Assembly (NCBI GenBank): GCA_014885115.2
Contig: WKLE02004293.1
Span: 1 to 38,746 of the forward strand
Source: Asterionellopsis glacialis
Taxonomy: Eukaryota > Bacillariophyta > Plagiogrammaphyceae > Rhaphoneidales > Asterionellopsidaceae
Reading direction: 5' to 3'
DNA length: 38,746 nt
Shown here: piece by piece, positions 1 to 7,854 of the stretch
Layout of the letters: the number at the start of each line of letters is the position of its first letter
How positions within the stretch are numbered: position 1 is the first letter of the stretch
Notes under the pieces: model-generated
What the model was told of the DNA's origin: nothing
Seen by the model: the letters and a program-made list of their open reading frames with translations, nothing else
Database searches by the model: none
Program-made: the position numbers and the translations under genes

Positions 1-196
1 AGCTTTCAATACTTTGAAACGATTATATCTTTCGGATGTTTGGTTTTTACGTACCGATGCCAGCTTCCTTGAGCTTTTGAGTTTTCATCTTGATCTCGGC
101 CCGGAAAGGTTTAGCAACAACGCCAGCATCGACCTTGACACCCTTTTCGGGGTCTTTTTCGATTACACCATTGGAATCGGCAACAGCTGCAGGCAT
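1..196 (-). CDS. folD: Probable methylenetetrahydrofolate dehydrogenase/cyclohydrolase (FolD/MTHFD), first recognisable exon, partial
   Basis: Reading the minus strand from the ATG at 196 gives about 47 codons. The segment VAKPFRAEIKMKTQKLKEAG matches the start of the FolD N-terminal domain, where the family has a D-G-K-x-(I/V)-A motif, a short helix with R-x-E-(I/L)-K, then L-K-x-x-G before the strand that leads to the catalytic Lys. A donor-like GTACGT begins at 54, so the coding exon probably ends at 55 with one base left over; reading through gives TAA three codons later. The rest of the enzyme, including all catalytic residues, lies outside the window. Known role of the family: interconversion of methylene-, methenyl- and 10-formyl-tetrahydrofolate, in cytosol, mitochondrion or plastid. 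The bases just upstream of the ATG (TTTGTAG) look like an intron acceptor, so an earlier exon with a targeting peptide is possible. The assignment rests on a short segment. Confidence 0.5.
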
Positions 197-1126
197 GGTA
201 TCTACAAATTTCTAAAGTTATGTGTCAACGCTGAAGTTGGATTGAACCTAGTGAGAAGGTTTTCTGGGTGGTATGTTCTTCCAGAGTGTTGTGACGCTTA
301 TGACTTGCTTATGATATGGCAGAGGGGTGCCAGTACCTCTTTTAACGTGTTCTATTGTCTCCTGTTGATGTGTGGGAGTTCGCAAAAAAAATTGCACCAG
401 AAGAGAACACCACAGTTTCCATTTCTTTTTTTTTGGATGGCTGCGAGAGTGAGTCGAGTCTTCTGATTTCTGATGTTCTGATGTCCCTCCAACAGACGCG
501 ATGATTGGTTGAGAATGTTTTTAAATATCACTTCCCAACGTTTTTTTTTCGTTTTCAATATGTGTTTCTTTGTAGTACGGAAGTGAACTCTTCCGTGCTC
601 AACGATCGATCCCAAGGTTCTTCAGCGAGTCTCTCTCTGGACTAGCAAGGGCTCACTAAAATTATTTCAATCGTTTGCAAGTCTGACTGTAATTTGAAAA
701 CTTATTATTTGGATTGGTTTGAAAAGGATCAATCCAATGCATGGTCTCGAGTCGAATTTGCTGCGCTTCCTATTTGGAAAAAATCCTCTAGACAGCTGAC
801 TGGCCGGACTCACCAAAAAAACTATAGTACATAGCCCAACAGAGGAATCATTATAAACAGTACCGTAACACCGCACTCTCAGCTATAGTAAGAAAAGGTA
901 ACTCTATAATTATTGATGCAATGTAATCTTTTCAAGTAATAACAGACTGTTGTATGAATTTATAGTTACTTAAAAGTGTTATTATTTCTTATTAATTTCA
1001 TCATGAATGGATTGCTGCATTTTATAAAATGAGAAAAAAATAATAATCATCATTGCAGTACTGTGATCTTGCTAATCTACCACTCATGTTTGCTTCTTCC
1101 ACTCAAAATATGAATTTGAGACTTGA
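197..1126. other. Intergenic region with no supported gene
   Basis: Only short frames without recognisable protein features are present. The segment from about 420 to 560 carries A/T homopolymers, and 880-1080 is AT-rich. It separates the upstream side of the FolD-like gene from the 3' end of the 738-aa gene. If the FolD-like gene has an upstream leader exon it should lie in the first few hundred bases, but I cannot define it. Confidence 0.5.
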
Positions 1127-3343
1127 TCAACTGTATGCATCTCTATTTTGAAATAAAAATTCTTCCAATAAAATCAATGCTGCACTTTTACTCATTGATG
1201 CATTTTCTTCAGCTTCTCTCATTTTATCGTAAAGTTCACTCTCCAATATATAAACTGTAGATAATGGCGGTTTATCACCAAAGACAGCACGCATATTTAC
1301 ATTGGTAACAGCCTTACGATTCCCCAATGGTGAATCATTGGCCTTTTTTAATGATTTACCCTTGGTCAACAATGGGTCAATCAAGGACACACTTCCCTCA
1401 CGACTACGTTTCCGTATTGCTAACCAAACATCACGACATTTTTCTTGTGCAGGGTCTGCCTTGTCCACTTTTCGGATACCACGTGCATTAGGATGAAAAC
1501 ATCCAATCACAATATCTTGTACCGGTTTCCATGTCATCAAGTCACGTACAACTACATGAAGTAATAAACGCCCAGGTGCACTACGGTTCCTCACCAGTTT
1601 CATAAAGGTAGGGTTCTTTTTGACATTATGCCGTGCAACATACTTCCACCCCTGTTGCGATGCTTCTTCCACACCCATGGGTGGTGACCTTGCTCCATTC
1701 CACCATTTGGCTGGAAATCGAACATGCTGTCCTACTATATTCTGCCATAAAATACCCGCCTGTTGTGCATGCTTGTAGGCAGGATCCTTAAGAAGATTAC
1801 CATAATGTTGAAGAGCTGATGATGTTTTCAAAATCTTGGGAGATGTTACGACAGGTTTAGGAGGAGGTGGAGCCTTTTTCTCAGGTGTTAGAGAAAATTG
1901 ATCGGATGATGCCTGATACTTGTTGGGAACATATCCTGGTTTTTCATCTTCTGATAATTTTTCTTGAATTCCTGCCATTTGATGATCATCATATTCATCT
2001 TCTCCATAGTCATAACCATCTAATTCGTTTTCATCCTCATCATCTTCCGCAAAGATATTTCTTTTATTCGGTATTTCTCCATCTTCATCAAAACCATGAT
2101 ATTCATCTTCACCATTATTATCATGATTGTATTGTGTTTGTTCCAAATCATCTAATATTCGATGTGGTTCTTTTTCGTTCTCGTAAAAACCAGTAGGTTC
2201 TGCCGACTCGGCTTCTTCGTCTGTATAATTACCAAAACCACAATCAGGTTCTACCAAAAATGTTTCAATTTTAAGGCGTAAACTTTTATTTCGTCCCATG
2301 GTAGTTTCAGGTGTATCATCCGATTGTACTGCTCTTAGGGCACCGGCACCGGCACCACCACCAGCCGCTGAGTTGTTAGAGGATGGTTCATAATCGTCAT
2401 CTTCTGTATAGTAGTCATCAAAGTCATCGGCTACAGATTCACGTTGACTTTTGATGCTACCCGTGGGTGGTGGTGGCCAATCATAGGATTCATCAACCCT
2501 TTGTGATGGAGGTGTCACGACGGATGACCCCACGGAGGATGCTCCCGACACATCTCTTGATAGTCGATTGCGGGATAACGGATTAAGTGCATAGGATGAC
2601 TGAGACGAATCTCCAACCGAATCTTGATCATCCCAAAGACCATAGCCACCTTTTCTGTTGGTATTGTTGTTGCTATACTTTTCATGCAAGTAATTTGATT
2701 CTTCTAAAGAATCCCGTGTAATTGGACTTACCACAGACGTGACGAGACCTCCACTGGGATCCTTTTTCCGTGGTGGAGTAGCAGCCTTGGGTTTAGGTCC
2801 TCGTCGACTATGAATATCTTCTGCCCAAGCATCTAAAATTTCTTGTGGTGAACTACGTGTAAGTCCATAATGTCCTCCAGAACCTTGACTCTGCTGTTGC
2901 TGCTGTGCCCTTTTATTCCTCCAAGGATCATTCGCCCATGGGTCATCTTCACTCCAAAGGGATGTATCATCATCAGATATAGTTTTGGGTGTGGCATTCG
3001 AATTCCCACGACGTTTGGTAGACATCATTAAATCAGCTTGGACAGCTTGAACATCCTTGGCACTGTAACTATGATTGCTATTGCTCAAGTCATTCCGTTG
3101 CTGTGGCTGCCTCTCTTTCTTGTGTTTGGACAACAATTGATTCCTCAAGATTTCAGCACCTTTGAAAATATTGCGATCCGTAGGTTGTGGTGGTGACTGA
3201 TTCCCAATTTTGGAAGTGATATTTGTGGATGGGATGGACGAGGATTGGGATGCGGAAGATCCGTCCGATTGATCACGATTTAAAGATGAAAATAATCGAC
3301 GACGAAAACGATTACGTCCGTCCGGATTCGTTGTGGAAGTCAT
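1127..3343 (-). CDS. Hypothetical 738-aa protein: disordered acidic/poly-Q body with a globular C-terminal domain
   Basis: A single uninterrupted frame from the ATG at 3343 to a TGA at 1127-1129; no intron is needed. I do not recognise the family. Residues 1-500 look disordered: an Arg-rich start (RFRRRLFSSL), Ser/Gln-rich stretches with a short poly-Q run near 148, repeated Trp-Ser/Asp/Pro patches, a Gly/Ala cluster, strongly acidic tracts (runs of D/E/Y around 310-330 and 400-470), then a proline cluster (APPPPKP). Residues ~508-738 look folded, with regular hydrophobic spacing and many aromatics (AKWWNGARSPP, GWKYVARHNV, LLLHVVVRDLMTW, VIGCFHPNARGI). The last 40 residues are predicted helical. 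No signal peptide or membrane segment is visible. The body is typical of fast-evolving stramenopile regulatory or scaffold proteins; any function would be a guess. The frame itself is certain. Confidence 0.85.
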   Translation of the reverse strand: MTSTTNPDGRNRFRRRLFSSLNRDQSDGSSASQSSSIPSTNITSKIGNQSPPQPTDRNIFKGAEILRNQLLSKHKKERQPQQRNDLSNSNHSYSAKDVQAVQADLMMSTKRRGNSNATPKTISDDDTSLWSEDDPWANDPWRNKRAQQQQQSQGSGGHYGLTRSSPQEILDAWAEDIHSRRGPKPKAATPPRKKDPSGGLVTSVVSPITRDSLEESNYLHEKYSNNNTNRKGGYGLWDDQDSVGDSSQSSYALNPLSRNRLSRDVSGASSVGSSVVTPPSQRVDESYDWPPPPTGSIKSQRESVADDFDDYYTEDDDYEPSSNNSAAGGGAGAGALRAVQSDDTPETTMGRNKSLRLKIETFLVEPDCGFGNYTDEEAESAEPTGFYENEKEPHRILDDLEQTQYNHDNNGEDEYHGFDEDGEIPNKRNIFAEDDEDENELDGYDYGEDEYDDHQMAGIQEKLSEDEKPGYVPNKYQASSDQFSLTPEKKAPPPPKPVVTSPKILKTSSALQHYGNLLKDPAYKHAQQAGILWQNIVGQHVRFPAKWWNGARSPPMGVEEASQQGWKYVARHNVKKNPTFMKLVRNRSAPGRLLLHVVVRDLMTWKPVQDIVIGCFHPNARGIRKVDKADPAQEKCRDVWLAIRKRSREGSVSLIDPLLTKGKSLKKANDSPLGNRKAVTNVNMRAVFGDKPPLSTVYILESELYDKMREAEENASMSKSAALILLEEFLFQNRDAYS

Positions 3344-3506
3344 TTTCTTTTTCTTTTCTTTTTCAAACTTTAGTTTCTTGTGTGGTTCTTTTTGTTTCTA
3401 TCAATCTTGTTCTTTCCGTCACTATTCAATGTCTATACATAAAACGGCGGCCACGATATGATGACTATTTTTTTCTCTCTCTCACGAAACGAACTGTTGG
3501 AGAATG

Positions 3507-3516
3507 TATATAAAAG
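3507..3516 (+). promoter_or_regulatory. TATA-box-like element with no assigned gene
   Basis: TATATAAAAG matches the consensus TATA box and is oriented to the right. It lies about 160 bases upstream of the minus-strand 738-aa gene's ATG, so it is in the wrong orientation for that gene. No ATG-initiated gene follows within a kilobase on the plus strand. It may drive a non-coding transcript or be a chance match in AT-rich DNA. Confidence 0.3.
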
Positions 3517-3944
3517 CTCCTGTTATGCAATACTGGTAACTGTCGTTTGTGCGGATGAAGTAATGTTATCTCCAGGTCGACGAGTCGACTCTTTTGCTAA
3601 GAGATACACACACACCTTTCCTAGGGACTAACTGCAAGTGCGGCAAGCTTCTACGAGGTGCGAAGAGGAGGAGATCGTCCAAGACAAGAACATACAATCG
3701 TGTAAAACCGTTGTGTTGCCTTGTAAATGCAACTTACCACACAAAACCACACACTGTCAGTCCTAACAAAAAAAGGAAGCAAGCAAGAAGGGTCAACGGC
3801 AGAGATAAGCCATACATACTAACTACAAAACCTAGAAAACGCCCCGTTCCTGTCAAAAAAGCTATCTGGTAGTACCAGGTACGTCTCCCTGTCTTGTGCA
3901 ACTTATGGTCGGGCGTTGCACCCACATCTATATAGTACAAATTG

Positions 3945-3966
3945 TACATCAAATAAATTTGATGTA
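3945..3966. repeat. Perfect inverted repeat (9-bp stem, 4-nt loop)
   Basis: TACATCAAA, a TAAA loop, then TTTGATGTA form a perfect 9-bp hairpin. The imperfect palindrome GTACAAATTGTAC sits directly before it. This could be a transcript end structure, a factor-binding site or a remnant of a small inverted-repeat element. No gene ends close enough to call it a terminator. Confidence 0.55.
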
Positions 3967-5277
3967 GATATATACTAATCATGTAAATTAATAAGATATT
4001 TAGAAATAACCGTTATTCACGTAAGTTACGTATAAACGTGATGTATCTTTCACGTCAATAACCGGGATTCATAGGTACCAGCGCCTTCGGTTTTGGAATT
4101 TTTGGGGTCTTGTGGTAATCTTCAGTAATGTTTATCTATATACCAACAGTAATTTACATACACGAGCGTTCGGGGTGACTTTGCAAATGAATTTTTTAGT
4201 CGGAGATGGCAAAATTGAGTCATGCATTCCGACATTCCGACAGAACCAAGATTCAACTTACTACACTACAACACGAACGAAACGGGTGGATATAATAATA
4301 TGATGTCAGTCCACCAACTCCTTTTTTGTCCATAATATGAATGGCGAAGAATTCAGCGAGAGAGAGAACCTTCTCCACGTTTCAACGCCCCTGCAGAAAC
4401 TTCTTTTTATCAAGCCCTTTTTGCTTTTTCTTTCTTTTGAATCATACTTGTTGGAGGGATATATTATAATAAAAAAACTTTTTGGAAATTAAGGGATGAC
4501 ACACAAGTTTGTTCTCGGTAAGTAGAACACAAGCAACAAAAGGTAGGAAGAATGGTCATGTTGACGCAATTTTTGACATCATCATGTGTCACGTCACATT
4601 ATGATGATCCTTTGTGCAAATGTACGAATAATCATTCTCGGATCAAATAACGAGCATTTTCTTGCTGAATCTAGGTATACTGTTGAAGCTCGCCTGCCAA
4701 TTCAATTCTGTGCGTAACCTATTATTTCCTTCTCTCACACCCTATTACTTGTCAACAATCAACCAATTACCGGTAAAGAAAAAAATGATGTTTGTCGTGG
4801 ATATGACTGACACTCTCGGAGGAGATGAAAAGAAAGTATGAAAAACCGAATCGTGTGTCAAGAATTTGAAAACTATGAAGAGAGATAGGTGGAGACCTAG
4901 AAAATCATTTGGATACTAGGGACTGCCAAACACAGATATCTATTCTTCTATCAGACTGTCGGAGAGACGTGGTTACGTGCGTGCTGGTGGTTGTACCTGT
5001 CCAAACTGTCCATGGAAAGTATCTTCGAGTAAATGACATGGATCTGCTACCTTTCATTACACAGTCTATTTTTGAACTACAACTACAACACCTGCCCCAT
5101 AATGTAAAAACGACTTATAAAAATGTTACAGATAGTCAGTCTACCATGAGAATGGATACTATGTACCCGGTGCAAAGGTCGAGGGAGGTATGAGCAGATG
5201 AAGAAACAATTGTCCTAGGTGTACAATAAGCCAGAGATGTTCACTGTTTCCATTCCTACAGTATTTCATTCACATGT

Positions 5278-5694
5278 TTACTCGTCATCCTCATCTACTT
5301 CTGATAACATACTATCCTTCGCAGGAGGAGGAAGACCACGTTGTTCTCTATCCTTTTTCATTCCCAACAAGATACATTCGCGCCAATCATCAAATAAATC
5401 ATCACATGACTCTTCACGATTCTTTACATTTTGACCCGTCACAAAACTACCACCATACCATTTGGCATAACATTTATCGTAAGCTTTTCGTTTTCGGCGA
5501 CATTTGTATTGAACTAGAGCAAAGCCTGTCAATTCTTCTTCTTTTTTGTTTTTCTTTTTCTTCCTGTTGATATTACTTTCGTCGTGTCCATTGCCAACTG
5601 TCCCATCGTTCGTTATTGTCTCCCCTGCTGCTGGAGGACGAGGCGTTTCAACTCCCGGTAGTGAAGGTGACGGTGTGCTCTGATTTGCCCCCAT
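5278..5694 (-). CDS. Twin-CX9C protein of the TRIAP1/Mdm35 type with an N-terminal extension
   Basis: 138 aa from the ATG at 5694, no intron. Cys65-x9-Cys75 and Cys97-x9-Cys107 form a twin CX9C (CHCH) fold. The surrounding residues match the TRIAP1/Mdm35 (UPF0203) pattern: K-x-x-Y-D-x-C followed by K-W-Y/F and a Phe-x-x-Gly segment, then C-x-D-L-F-x-x-W-x-x-C and a basic helix. In yeast and animals this protein sits in the mitochondrial intermembrane space, is oxidised by Mia40, and chaperones Ups/PRELI lipid-transfer proteins that move phosphatidic acid. Family members are usually about 75-85 aa. Here the motif is preceded by ~60 residues containing MGANQS, which fits an N-myristoylation signal (Gly2, Ser6), a Pro/Thr-rich stretch and a Lys cluster (45-51), and is followed by an acidic tail (SEVDEDDE). 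MICOS proteins of the CHCHD3 class are also myristoylated, but the Cys-flanking residues fit Mdm35 better. Confidence 0.8.
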   Translation of the reverse strand: MGANQSTPSPSLPGVETPRPPAAGETITNDGTVGNGHDESNINRKKKKNKKEEELTGFALVQYKCRRKRKAYDKCYAKWYGGSFVTGQNVKNREESCDDLFDDWRECILLGMKKDREQRGLPPPAKDSMLSEVDEDDE

Positions 5695-5869
5695 TCTGTG
5701 TAAAGTTTATATTGTCGTGTGCTTGTAGTGATTTTTAGATTTTACACCTCCAAAGCTGTAACAACAGGTGTAACAACCGCTGTTTAGCTGGTGAAGGATT
5801 ATCAACCTTTTTGTCAAGGAGAATTGTGAATTGTGCAGCAGGGCAGGCAGTCACAATGTAAGGTCGAGG

Positions 5870-6076
5870 TTACAGAGGTAAGATATATCTTGACAGTGGC
5901 GTTGCGGATTCAGGCGTAGCGAGTATAGTTTGATTCTTGTCGTAAACACAATTGTCTAAAGTTAGTTTGTCGTCGATCATTGTGTGAGCTTTGGTTTTCT
6001 TGGTTGGCGCGTTTTGGAGCGAGTTTTCTGAGCTGGTCTTGCGCTTTTTTGTGAGTGGGGTTCGTCGTTCGTCCAT
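5870..6076 (-). CDS. Small uncertain ORF with NLS-like basic motifs
   Basis: 68 codons from an ATG to a TAA. The translation starts MDERRTPLTKKRKTS and contains a second basic patch (PTKKTK), which together resemble a bipartite nuclear localisation signal. The rest has no recognised fold. It could be a genuine small gene, a first exon, or chance in the upstream region of the twin-CX9C gene. I saw no convincing splice partner. Confidence 0.2.
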   Translation of the reverse strand: MDERRTPLTKKRKTSSENSLQNAPTKKTKAHTMIDDKLTLDNCVYDKNQTILATPESATPLSRYILPL

Positions 6077-6383
6077 GCAAATCTGCGGATGGAGGACAAA
6101 TTATTCAATAAAAACGAAGGGAGGAGTGAGCTCATAGAAGTGAAGCTGGTGGCCTCTAGAGCCTGTTCTCTTTTTTTTTCTTCTTTGCCTTCCACGCGTC
6201 GCGGAAACGGTGACGTTTTTTTCTTTGATCGAGAACGGTCGGTGAAAATCTCTGTCTCCAAAGAATCCCTTGGTGTCTGGGTGTCAAGAGGAACATCGAA
6301 CAGTGGAATGAGCCCTCCAGTACTGTAGAAACAAGTAGAAGTGGGTCCTCCAAAAGGACACACCCTCTCTACTCTCGTCGTCG

Positions 6384-6409
6384 CCAATCACATAAAAAAG
6401 CGAACCAAT
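6384..6409 (+). promoter_or_regulatory. Two CCAAT boxes upstream of the nucleotide-sugar transporter
   Basis: CCAAT occurs at 6384-6388 and again at 6405-6409, 21 bp apart (two helical turns), both in the context CCAATCA. They lie 140 and 119 bases before the ATG at 6528. This is the usual range and spacing for NF-Y-type binding. It is inferred from sequence only. Confidence 0.35.
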
Positions 6410-6527
6410 CAACTCACGAGAGCTTTGAACTTTGACAGCTAGCACACAAGATCTTCAACACATATCGACGAGAAGATTTTCCAACTGTGTGCTCTCATTT
6501 ATCTTCTGTCGCCAAGCTCCCACCTAG

Positions 6528-7854
6528 ATGCCGTCACAGCATTACCGTCACATCTTTATCCTTGTTCTTTGCATAGTGCTATCTCTCACCACCGCAGCTA
6601 CTACATCACCTCGTTCTACTGCATCGGTACCTCCTCTCAACAAAAAAACATCCAAACGTTCCACTAAGCCTGCCTTCGGTGGAAAGAATCTTCTAACGTG
6701 AGTCAATGCCACTTTTTACAAAATGAAACATAAGACGACTGACATAGGATGTTTGATTTCTCATCTTTCGGTATTTTGTATCTGCATATATTTCGTTTAC
6801 ATTTTTACACAGTTCAATTCCAAAGGGTGGATCGACAACTGCCCCACCTACAACCGAAGCTGTTGTCCCAGTTGAACCTGCCGTGATGACTGAAGCTAAA
6901 GCTGGACTTCCCGATTCCGTCAAACTCCTTATTGGAGCCGGTGGTATCTATGGTGCCTTTCTCTATTATGGATCATTGCAAGAGGATGTATTCCGTTACA
7001 CCGCTGAAGATGGCTCTTCCTTCAAGCAGGCATGGTTCCTCCAGGTTTTGGAGGCACTAGCAAATGTCGTGATTGGATTTGTCGGTATGCAACTTTCAGG
7101 CCCAACTAAGGGTATACCACTCACCATGTTTGGTATTTCAGGTGCTGCTCAGGTTTCTGCCAAGGCTTGCACGAGTTTGTCACTCGCCAACGGTCTTAGT
7201 TTCCCTGTTGCCACTTTGGCCAAGAGTGGAAAGATGGCACCCGTCATGGCAGGTTCTTTGTTACTTGGAGGAGCTACATACACTCTCAGAGAATATTTAC
7301 AGGTTGCAGCCATCATTGGAGGTACTGCTATTGTCTCCATGGGCAAGAAGAAGGGTGGTGGAGGAGATAATTCTCTTTTGGGTGTTGTGTACATTGTTGC
7401 CTCCCTTGTCCTCGATGGTGTCACTGCAGGATTCCAAAAACGTCTCAAGGCTGAAACTGCTAAAGCCGGTGTCAAACCCAAGCCGTATGACTTTATGTTC
7501 TGGACTAACTTGTTCATGTGCCTTACTGCCATTGCCATTGCTGGTGGTACGGGTGAAGTTGCTGCTGGTCTTGACTTTTGCGCCAAGAATCCTGAAATTC
7601 TGTCGAAAATTATCAAGTTTTCTCTCTGTTCTGCTGTTGGACAATCATTCATCTTTTACACCATTGCCAACTTTGATCCTCTCATCCTTGCAACTGTCAC
7701 CACAACACGTAAGGTCTTCTCTGTCTTGTTGTCCATCTTCCTCAAGGGTCACTCCCTCTCTGGTACTGGATGGGCTGGTATTGGATTGGCATGCTCAGGT
7801 ATCATTGCTGAAATGCAAGCCAAACGTGCCAAGAGCCATGCCAAGGCTAGTTAA
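6528..7854 (+). CDS. UAA/SLC35B-type nucleotide-sugar transporter with signal-peptide exon (2 exons)
   Basis: Exon 1 is 6528-6697, intron 6698-6812 (GTGAGT...ACACAG), exon 2 6813-7854; the junction keeps frame and gives 403 aa. Exon 1 starts with a clear signal peptide (MPSQHYRHIFILVLCIVLSL, then TTAA), followed by a basic Ser/Thr/Pro/Lys stretch. Exon 2 encodes about ten hydrophobic segments of the drug/metabolite transporter superfamily. The C-terminal part has the UAA-family signature: T-T-T-R-K-x-F-S-V-L-L-S, a short loop G-H-S-L-S, G-W-x-G-I, and a final helix before a Lys/Ala tail. A conserved central G-V-T-A-G-F-Q-K segment is also present. SLC35B proteins exchange UDP-sugars, PAPS or ATP/ADP with UMP/AMP/ADP across ER or Golgi membranes. 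A cleaved presequence is unusual for these localisations and could mean routing to a membrane of the complex plastid, although no Phe follows the predicted cleavage site. Substrate cannot be inferred. Confidence 0.85.

Larger units (their letters stand above)
3344..5277. other. 1.9-kb intergenic region between two minus-strand genes
   Basis: No convincing gene. A 92-codon open frame at 3594-3872 (plus) has only a non-ATG start and a basic, low-information translation; 4909-5193 is a 94-codon frame with no recognised features. Other contents are a TATA-like element at 3507, a TACCAGGTA palindrome at 3873 and a perfect hairpin at 3945, each listed separately. CG dinucleotides are common here, unlike in the 8.1-15.4 kb tract. 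Confidence 0.5.
5695..6527. other. Divergent upstream region between the twin-CX9C gene and the nucleotide-sugar transporter gene
   Basis: It carries the promoters of both flanking genes. A 68-codon minus-strand frame from the ATG at 6076 has a nuclear-localisation-like start (LTKKRKTS and TKKTK) but stays unsupported as a gene. A longer overlapping minus frame (5977-6387) is in a different phase and looks non-coding. A C/T-rich run occurs at 6168-6187. Confidence 0.45.

Noticed and set aside
14..466. 150-codon plus-strand frame at the left edge
   Set aside because: It is the reverse of the FolD-like exon and its flank. Its translation has no family features, and the minus strand gives the recognisable FolD segment.
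3594..3872. 92-codon basic plus-strand frame downstream of the TATA-like element
   Set aside because: It starts only with TTG, contains no internal Met, and its basic composition is unspecific.
5977..6387. 136-codon minus frame upstream of the twin-CX9C gene
   Set aside because: It overlaps the transporter's promoter with the two CCAAT boxes, has no domain, and has a composition like translated promoter DNA.
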